Shown piece by piece: positions 1-4,622 of a DNA stretch of 6,191 nt. The notes beneath the pieces were generated by a model. It was not told the DNA's origin. It searched no databases and worked only from the letters and a program-made list of their open reading frames with translations. The stretch's first letter is position 1; the number at the start of each line of letters is the position of its first letter. Origin of the DNA: Planctomycetota bacterium (GTDB lineage Bacteria; Planctomycetota; Phycisphaerae; UBA1845; CAIVHJ01); the NCBI GenBank assembly GCA_022565195.1, contig JADFJZ010000101.1, positions 1-6,191 of the forward strand. Reading direction: 5' to 3'. The position numbers were made by a program, and so were the translations under genes.

Positions 1-1008
1 GCGTGTCTGCTGGCCTCGGCCAGCATGGTCTGGTTCCGCTACAACGCCGATCTCAGCGTATTGCAGAGCAATCGCAGCGCCAACGCCAGCGCGATGAACT
101 ATGCCGCCGCCCTGTCCATCTTCAACAACCCCCCAGTGAGCGACCCGCCGCGTGTCTTTGCCCAGAAGGTCAAAGGCATGGCCGATGCATTCGTTAAGGA
201 ACACAATCGCCTCAAGGGCATGGGCAAGAACGAGGTGGACGACTGTGAACGCATCCTCGATCTCTTGAGGGACAAGTCGCTTTGGCCGATGGTGCTCGAG
301 ACCGTTCACCGGGCGCTGCCCGCCGAAGCCCAGCTCGCATCCGCAAAGGACGGCACGGAATACGTTCAGACACTCACCGGCCAGCCCGAGGCGCTGGCCC
401 GACCCCAGCGCAGGGAAGTATTCATCGAGTCGCTGGCAAGCCAGTTCGTTGACGACATCTACGCCGTCGACTACCGCACCGCGGAAAGCGCCGAAGAAGA
501 TCCTGAAGAACTGTTCGACTACTACAGCGAGGAAGGCCCGGAAGGGTTCATCATCACGCTCGCCTGCCGCACGCCAAACGAAGGCCGAGGCAAGTTCATC
601 GAGGAGCACAACGGTCTCATCCAAAACCTCAAGACGATGGGCCAGACCGAGGGACGAGGGCTTTACTTCGACGGGGTTCGCTTGATTACAGCGCAGCAGG
701 GCGGTTTCTCATCGGGCGCCTCCCGCCCGACGGCGACGCGGCCGCCATCAGCGCGAGGGCGAGGCCGGAGTGCGATGGGCGGCGGTTCCCGCGGCGGCCC
801 TACGATACCGAGCAAACCCGCCTTCGGCGGCAAGCTGGACCCCCTGACTTTTGAGGACGTCGCGGAAGACTGGAGGTTCTCCGTCAAATTCGTGGTGGCT
901 TTGGATGATCTGCCGGAAGAAAAGTCGCCCGGGACGCCGGAGGCGGAACCCGCCGCCAGAGCACCCGGCGGTCGAACGTCCGGCGGTCGAGGTGGCCGCG
1001 GAGGCTAA
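1..1008 (+). CDS. Bitopic T4P/T2SS inner-membrane assembly protein, PilN/GspM-like (5' partial)
   Basis: The frame is open from base 1, so the true start lies upstream; the ATG at 25 is internal, not a convincing start. 335 residues are visible, ending at TAA 1006-1008. The first visible residues (ACLLASASMVWF) look like the end of a membrane helix. A polar helical stretch follows to about residue 130. Residues 182-233 read as strand (GFIITLACRTPN), helix (FIEEHNGLIQNLKTM), strand (YFDGVRLITAQQ), the pattern of the small ferredoxin-like periplasmic domain of GspM/PilN/PilO proteins. An Arg/Gly/Ser/Pro-rich insert (about 236-277) follows, then another predicted strand (WRFSVKFVVALDD, about 293-305), and the protein ends in an acidic then Arg/Gly-rich tail (GGRTSGGRGGRGG). 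The next gene starts 53 bases downstream. It is inferred to be an alignment-complex subunit; the match is by architecture, not by a diagnostic motif, so PilN-like, GspM-like or a lineage-specific family are all possible. Confidence 0.85.
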   Translation, partial: ACLLASASMVWFRYNADLSVLQSNRSANASAMNYAAALSIFNNPPVSDPPRVFAQKVKGMADAFVKEHNRLKGMGKNEVDDCERILDLLRDKSLWPMVLETVHRALPAEAQLASAKDGTEYVQTLTGQPEALARPQRREVFIESLASQFVDDIYAVDYRTAESAEEDPEELFDYYSEEGPEGFIITLACRTPNEGRGKFIEEHNGLIQNLKTMGQTEGRGLYFDGVRLITAQQGGFSSGASRPTATRPPSARGRGRSAMGGGSRGGPTIPSKPAFGGKLDPLTFEDVAEDWRFSVKFVVALDDLPEEKSPGTPEAEPAARAPGGRTSGGRGGRGG

Positions 1009-1061
1009 CTGACCGGCAAACGTCCGAGACGCAGGCGGCATTGCGAAGAGGTTGACTGCTC

Positions 1062-2423
1062 ATGGGATTCATCAAGAAAAACGCTTTTCTGCTCGGCTGC
1101 GCGCTCGGTGGCATCATCGGCGTGGGGCTCATGCTGTGGGGCATGTCGCGCATGGGCAACGTGCGGAGCGAAATGGGCCTGGCCAAACGCCTCTACGGAG
1201 ATTTGGAACGCGTCGCCGGCAATGCGGTCCAGCCCAAGTCCATTGATGGGGAGAAGGACCGCATTCGCCAGGCCAGGGATCAATACAAGCAAGTGCTGGC
1301 CCACTTCGCCGCGAGAAACGTCCGCCAGCCGCTGCTGGAGAATCTTTTGCCCGACCCGGGCAAGGGGACGCAAGGCAAGCAACTGCGCTACGATTTTCGA
1401 TCCAAGTATCAGGGTGCAATGCACGATTTGTTGCTTCGGCTGAGCGCCGGTCAGCCGCCGAGCAAGCAGGAGATTGAGAACACCGCCGACTACCTCCGCA
1501 AGAAAGCGATGGAAGAGCAAGAGTTCGGCAGCGGTGACGGCAAGTCCCCGCAGAGTGGCGCAGGCCGCTCCGGGCCGGGGTCGAGCGGGCCGGGCGCAGG
1601 TGACAGCAGCGCCATGCCGGAACGCAAAGGCCCCGCCAGCACCCAGGCCTACTGGGCGGCATTGAAAGAAAAAGCCCAGAACGATGCGACCATGCTGACC
1701 TGCATCGACAAGGCCCGCAACATTTCCTGTTACGCCAGCGTCAGAAGAGGCGGATCGTTCGATCTCCATCCGATGTTCATAGACGCAGACGAAGCGGCCC
1801 CCGGGATGGCGGAAATTTGGGACGCGCAGTTGCTGTACTGGATCGAGAGCGACATGGTCGAATTGCTAGCCAATGTCAACGATCGGGCTGCTGCCAAGCT
1901 GGAGAAGGCCTGGGTCGGCAATCTTCCAATCAAGGACGTGAGGTCGATTGCCGTCAGTAGCTACATCCTGGAAACAGACGGTTCGCCGACGACCAATCTC
2001 CGGGCACAGTCAGTTGACAGGCCTCCCGAGCATCCCGACGCGGTGTTCACGCACGCCGCCGCTGAAGCTCTGTATGACGTCATCAATGTACGCCTCCGAC
2101 TTGTCATCGATGTCCGGGCTTTGCCGGAGATCCTGCACGAAATAGCTCACGACAAGTACCGGGTTGTCTTGAACGTCGGCTATGAAGAAGTCCGGCCCGA
2201 TTTGTCTTTCCGCGGCAAGATTTACGGCCCCCAGCCCGTGGTGCTGGCGACCATCGATCTACAAACCTACTTGTTCTACAAAGCTTATGTACCACTGATG
2301 CCCGAGGCGATCCGTGAACAATTGGGAATCCCGCAGCAACAATTCGAAGATTTAGTGAAAGAACTGCGGGGCGATGCCGGTGAGGAAGCCGATTCAAAAG
2401 AAGAGCAGGATGGCGAAGGATAA
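1062..2423 (+). CDS. Bitopic PilO/GspM-like periplasmic assembly protein of a T4P-type system
   Basis: Complete, 453 residues. The ATG at 1062 has a purine-rich site (GAAGAGG, 1045-1051) 10 bases upstream, and the protein starts with a short Lys-bearing cytoplasmic end (MGFIKK). A single membrane helix spans about 8-28. Residues 33-150 are charged and helical, probably coiled coil. Residues 156-190 are a Gly/Ser/Pro linker. Residues 253-303 hold a Trp-containing helix (WDAQLLYWIESDMVELLANV) and a strand (VRSIAVSSYIL). Residues 335-378 give strand-helix-strand (VRLRLVIDV, ALPEILHEIAHD, YRVVLNVGYEEV), which resembles the PilO ferredoxin-like fold; VVLATIDLQTYLFY adds a further strand. The C-terminus is acidic. 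The only non-membrane cysteines are C214 and C223, possibly a disulfide. PilO/PilN-type proteins dimerise in the periplasm and link the cytoplasmic PilM-like ring to the secretin. By layout it could also be compared with the Akkermansia Amuc_1100 type of pilus-locus protein. The fold call is inference. Confidence 0.92.
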   Translation: MGFIKKNAFLLGCALGGIIGVGLMLWGMSRMGNVRSEMGLAKRLYGDLERVAGNAVQPKSIDGEKDRIRQARDQYKQVLAHFAARNVRQPLLENLLPDPGKGTQGKQLRYDFRSKYQGAMHDLLLRLSAGQPPSKQEIENTADYLRKKAMEEQEFGSGDGKSPQSGAGRSGPGSSGPGAGDSSAMPERKGPASTQAYWAALKEKAQNDATMLTCIDKARNISCYASVRRGGSFDLHPMFIDADEAAPGMAEIWDAQLLYWIESDMVELLANVNDRAAAKLEKAWVGNLPIKDVRSIAVSSYILETDGSPTTNLRAQSVDRPPEHPDAVFTHAAAEALYDVINVRLRLVIDVRALPEILHEIAHDKYRVVLNVGYEEVRPDLSFRGKIYGPQPVVLATIDLQTYLFYKAYVPLMPEAIREQLGIPQQQFEDLVKELRGDAGEEADSKEEQDGEG

Positions 2424-2441
2424 CAATCCTCCGCAGTGTTT

Positions 2442-2445
2442 GGAG
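2442..2445 (+). promoter_or_regulatory. Ribosome binding site that fixes the start at 2454
   Basis: GGAG lies 8 bases before the ATG at 2454. A GTG at 2436 is in the same frame and would add six residues (VFGALA), but I see no good site at the proper distance before it; it lies only 12 bases after the upstream stop codon. The ATG start also gives the typical short cytoplasmic leader before the membrane helix. Confidence 0.55.
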
Positions 2446-2453
2446 CGCTCGCG

Positions 2454-4334
2454 ATGGCCAAGCAGAATGTGAACATCTTTGAACTTTACGTCGATAAGTT
2501 GGCTCTGGGCGTCATGCTCTTGCTGTTCCTGTGGGTGTTTTACGCCTTCCTGATCAGTTCTCCGAACAAAACGGAATTGAGCGGCCGAATGGTCGGCCCG
2601 GCGGAGATTGACGGCAACGTCAAGGGCAAAGCTGAGGATGTGCTGCAGCGCGTCCGCAGCGCCAGAGTCGAGCTGGCAGAGGTCAGCGATTATCCCGGCG
2701 ATCAGTTGCAGCTTGCTCAGGGGCCGCTGGTCCAGAAAGAGCTTGAAATTGCCTCCAGGCTGCCCACCTCGGTGAGTTTTGGCGTACCGATGCCGGATGT
2801 GCAAGGTCCGCAGGCCCCGGGCCAAGTGACGCTGGCCACGCTGCTCCCGCCCGAAAAGCCCGCCGTGACGATCGGGCGTCTCACCGCGTACTATCCGCCC
2901 CACGCCGTGCCCATCGGCGATTCACTGACTCAGGAGGAAACGCAGTTGGTGGAATTGGAAGGCGCTCAGGAGCGAAGCTGGGTCACCGTCGCGGTCCATT
3001 TCGATGAACGGGACCAGCGCGACTTGTTCCTGAAGCATAATTACCAGACCACTAAGTTCGGCGTGACGGTGACGGACGTTTTCCTGCGCCGGCAGGTGCG
3101 GCTGCCCAGCGGGGAGTGGAGCAACTGGGAGGAAATTGAAGAGTACGCTGAGTACTTCATGGACCCCGCACCCGAGTTGACGTTGCTGCTGGACGAGAAA
3201 AACCGCCATTACATCTCCAAGAACAATCGCGAGAACCTGCATGTCTGGTTTGAGAACCTCGTGGAGTTTCATTCCGACCTGGTGCGCCCGCCGATGCCCT
3301 ACTCGGAATACGGTGCCGAGTGGTATCCCCCCTACCTGGAAGAGCTGATCGGGTTGTACCCGGAAGAAGACTGGCCCGATCCATTGACCGTGCTGCCGAA
3401 GTCGGGCAAGGCCAGGAAGCTGCCGCTGCTCAAGCGAGCCGAGCAGGAACTCGACACGGCCAGGAAGAACTTGGAGGCCGGCAAGCTGGAGATCGCTCGA
3501 CTGGGTGTTGAGAAGGTTCTTGGCTACAGGAAGATCCCGCCCAAACACCGGATCAAGGAAAAAGCCTGTGCGTTGCAGGCGGAGATCAAGAAGGCCATCG
3601 ACCAGCGACGCATCGATGACCTCAAGCGCGCGAGCGAAAACGAGCGTGATGCGGGGGACGAAGGAGATTTCGACCGGCCCGAGGAGATTGTCTTCGCCCA
3701 CGATCACTCCGCCGAGCCGGGCAGCGTTTATCGCTACCAAGTGAAGCTGCAGACCTTCAATCAATATGCCACGGTCGTGGAGCGCTTGAAGGATCCCATC
3801 GATGCCACGCAGATCTATATCGAGAGCGATTGGTCCGCGCCGAGCGATCCGGTAGAGGTGCCTTCGCAACAGCGTATCTTTCTGGCGTCGGCCAAGACAG
3901 ATTCAGCCCAGTTCGAAATCTATCAGTGGCACCAGGGCCGATGGCTCAAAGAGAAATTCAGCGCCAAGATCGGCGAGATCATCGGCGGCGACAGGCGCGT
4001 GCTGATTGATCGAAAACGGACCATAGTAAAATTTGACACCGGCGTTCGGCTGATCGGTTTGGTGAAAGACCGGCCGTACGTCCCGCGAAAGAAGAAACGC
4101 AACGGCACCGTTGAGCTTGGCGAGATCGGGACCTCGGCGGCAGCCGTGTGCCAGCGCCGAGATGGAAGCACGATGGAGCTGATCCAGGCCGCCGGCAAGA
4201 CGGATGAGGAGCGCAAGCTCATCGAAGAGGCGATCAAGATCGACAGACGCAAGAGTAGACGGAGATCCGCCAAAGAGGACCCGGACAAGCCCCGGCCGCC
4301 CGGAGGCCGAGGACGAGGCCGTGGGGGAGGCTGA
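2454..4334 (+). CDS. Large bitopic protein with FnIII-like segments, candidate inner-membrane-to-secretin bridge
   Basis: Complete, 626 residues from ATG 2454. A short cytoplasmic leader is followed by one membrane helix (about 15-35, LALGVMLLLFLWVFYAFLI), so most of it is periplasmic. Residues 36-170 are proline-rich and mixed. Residues 174-228 look FnIII-like: paired strands (SWVTVAVHF, FGVTVTDVFLRRQVRL) ending in GEWSNWEEIE. Residues 324-392 are helical and TPR-like (LLKRAEQELDTARKNLEAGK). Residues 412-478 form a second FnIII-like segment (VYRYQVKLQTFNQY, then IESDWSAPSDPVEVPSQQ). Residues 486-580 are a beta-rich module (IGEIIGGDRRVLID, VKFDTGVRLIGLVKDRP). The end is basic, closing with PPGGRGRGRGGG. 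I recognise this layout from uncharacterised planctomycete proteins near pilus genes but know no assigned function. Its place just before the secretin gene suggests a role like PilP or GspC; this is inference. The tail resembles that of the protein encoded at 1-1008. Confidence 0.92.
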   Translation: MAKQNVNIFELYVDKLALGVMLLLFLWVFYAFLISSPNKTELSGRMVGPAEIDGNVKGKAEDVLQRVRSARVELAEVSDYPGDQLQLAQGPLVQKELEIASRLPTSVSFGVPMPDVQGPQAPGQVTLATLLPPEKPAVTIGRLTAYYPPHAVPIGDSLTQEETQLVELEGAQERSWVTVAVHFDERDQRDLFLKHNYQTTKFGVTVTDVFLRRQVRLPSGEWSNWEEIEEYAEYFMDPAPELTLLLDEKNRHYISKNNRENLHVWFENLVEFHSDLVRPPMPYSEYGAEWYPPYLEELIGLYPEEDWPDPLTVLPKSGKARKLPLLKRAEQELDTARKNLEAGKLEIARLGVEKVLGYRKIPPKHRIKEKACALQAEIKKAIDQRRIDDLKRASENERDAGDEGDFDRPEEIVFAHDHSAEPGSVYRYQVKLQTFNQYATVVERLKDPIDATQIYIESDWSAPSDPVEVPSQQRIFLASAKTDSAQFEIYQWHQGRWLKEKFSAKIGEIIGGDRRVLIDRKRTIVKFDTGVRLIGLVKDRPYVPRKKKRNGTVELGEIGTSAAAVCQRRDGSTMELIQAAGKTDEERKLIEEAIKIDRRKSRRRSAKEDPDKPRPPGGRGRGRGGG

Positions 4335-4354
4335 GAGGCGTCCTGCAGAGGCGT
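4334..4354 (+). repeat. Short direct repeat overlapping the stop codon
   Basis: AGAGGCGT occurs at 4334-4341 and again at 4347-4354, a period of 13 bases, starting at the last base of the TGA stop. Two copies only; it may be chance or a slippage duplication. Confidence 0.4.
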
Positions 4355-4413
4355 AGTGGGCCGAAAGGCCGCCCCCGGCATCCGGTTTCCGTGGATGTAG
4401 GTCGTTGCGGGTC

Positions 4414-4442
4414 TTGTATTTTCGGCCTCGGCTGCTTAAACT
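4414..4442 (+). promoter_or_regulatory. Weak sigma70-like promoter candidate for the secretin gene
   Basis: TTGTAT (4414-4419) and TAAACT (4437-4442) are separated by 17 bases. The -35 match is poor and the -10 match moderate (4 of 6 to TATAAT). If used, transcription would begin near 4449 and leave a leader of roughly 170 bases containing the inverted repeat and stem-loop listed below. An alternative -35-like TTGACC at 4464 has no good -10 partner. Confidence 0.15.
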
Positions 4443-4465
4443 TGTGAGTAACGGCTTAGTGCCTT

Positions 4466-4514
4466 GACCCAGGCGAACTTACGGCTGATCGAGTTGTTCC
4501 TGCATCCCTGGGTC
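4466..4514 (+). repeat. Perfect 8-base inverted repeat
   Basis: GACCCAGG (4466-4473) is the reverse complement of CCTGGGTC (4507-4514), with a 33-base loop. The right arm also lies within CTGGGTCCCAG (4508-4518), a 5+1+5 palindrome, so two alternative pairings are possible for the same bases. It could be a structured leader or an operator; no function is shown. Confidence 0.35.
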
Positions 4515-4568
4515 CCAGACAAACTGTTCGGTACCAACAACTAAACCTGCGTGGGCAATCGGTCCGAT

Positions 4569-4602
4569 AACCACCCTATCCCCGTGATGTCGGGGGTGGG
4601 TT
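4569..4602 (+). promoter_or_regulatory. Stem-loop just upstream of the secretin ribosome binding site
   Basis: AACCACCC (4569-4576) pairs with GGGTGGGTT (4594-4602) with one bulged G. The interior can add CCG/CGG (4582-4584 with 4591-4593), leaving TGATGT as the loop. An alternative register pairs CCCCG (4580-4584) with CGGGG (4591-4595). The structure ends six bases before the Shine-Dalgarno sequence and is not followed by a T-run, so a leader or mRNA-stability element is more likely than a terminator. Confidence 0.4.
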
Positions 4603-4607
4603 GTAGC

Positions 4608-4615
4608 AAAGGAGG
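4608..4615 (+). promoter_or_regulatory. Strong ribosome binding site that decides the TTG start
   Basis: AAAGGAGG sits 7 bases before TTG 4623. This is the best Shine-Dalgarno match in the window and it supports the TTG over the in-frame ATG at 4587, which would place the site inside the coding region. Confidence 0.75.
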
Positions 4616-4622
4616 ATCTCTC

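Larger units (their letters stand above)
4335..4622 (+). other. 288-base intergenic region between the assembly operon and the secretin gene
   Basis: No convincing gene is visible on either strand. It is by far the longest gap in the window (the others are 53 and 30 bases), which suggests the secretin gene has its own promoter or a post-transcriptional control element. It contains a short direct repeat, a minimal GGCC-GAAA-GGCC hairpin at 4359-4370 (four base pairs, no following T-run, so a poor terminator candidate), a weak promoter-like pair, an 8-base inverted repeat, a stem-loop before the ribosome binding site, and a 26-codon reading frame at 4464-4544. I did not recognise a known riboswitch core. 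Confidence 0.7.

Noticed and set aside
25..1008. ATG at 25 as the start of the first gene
   Set aside because: The same frame is open back to base 1 and the residues before the ATG continue a hydrophobic segment, so the gene is cut by the window edge.
1089..1100. LLGC near the N-terminus of the second protein, resembling a lipobox
   Set aside because: Only 12 residues precede the Cys and most of the hydrophobic stretch follows it, so this is part of a membrane helix rather than a lipoprotein signal.
1005..1769. Open frame on the - strand (254 codons) opposite the second gene
   Set aside because: Same reasoning: it overlaps a complete + strand gene in a tight operon and has low-complexity Ala/Gly/Leu composition.
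2922..3869. Long open frame on the - strand (315 codons) opposite the third gene
   Set aside because: Shadow of a well-supported + strand gene with a membrane helix and domain pattern; no sensible ribosome binding site or domain was seen.
4359..4370. GGCC-GAAA-GGCC hairpin as a terminator of the upstream operon
   Set aside because: The stem is only four base pairs and no T-run follows; not enough to call a rho-independent terminator.
4335..4622. Known riboswitch (such as a cyclic-di-GMP type) in the gap
   Set aside because: I looked for the conserved cores of the c-di-GMP and cobalamin classes and did not see them; only generic inverted repeats are present.
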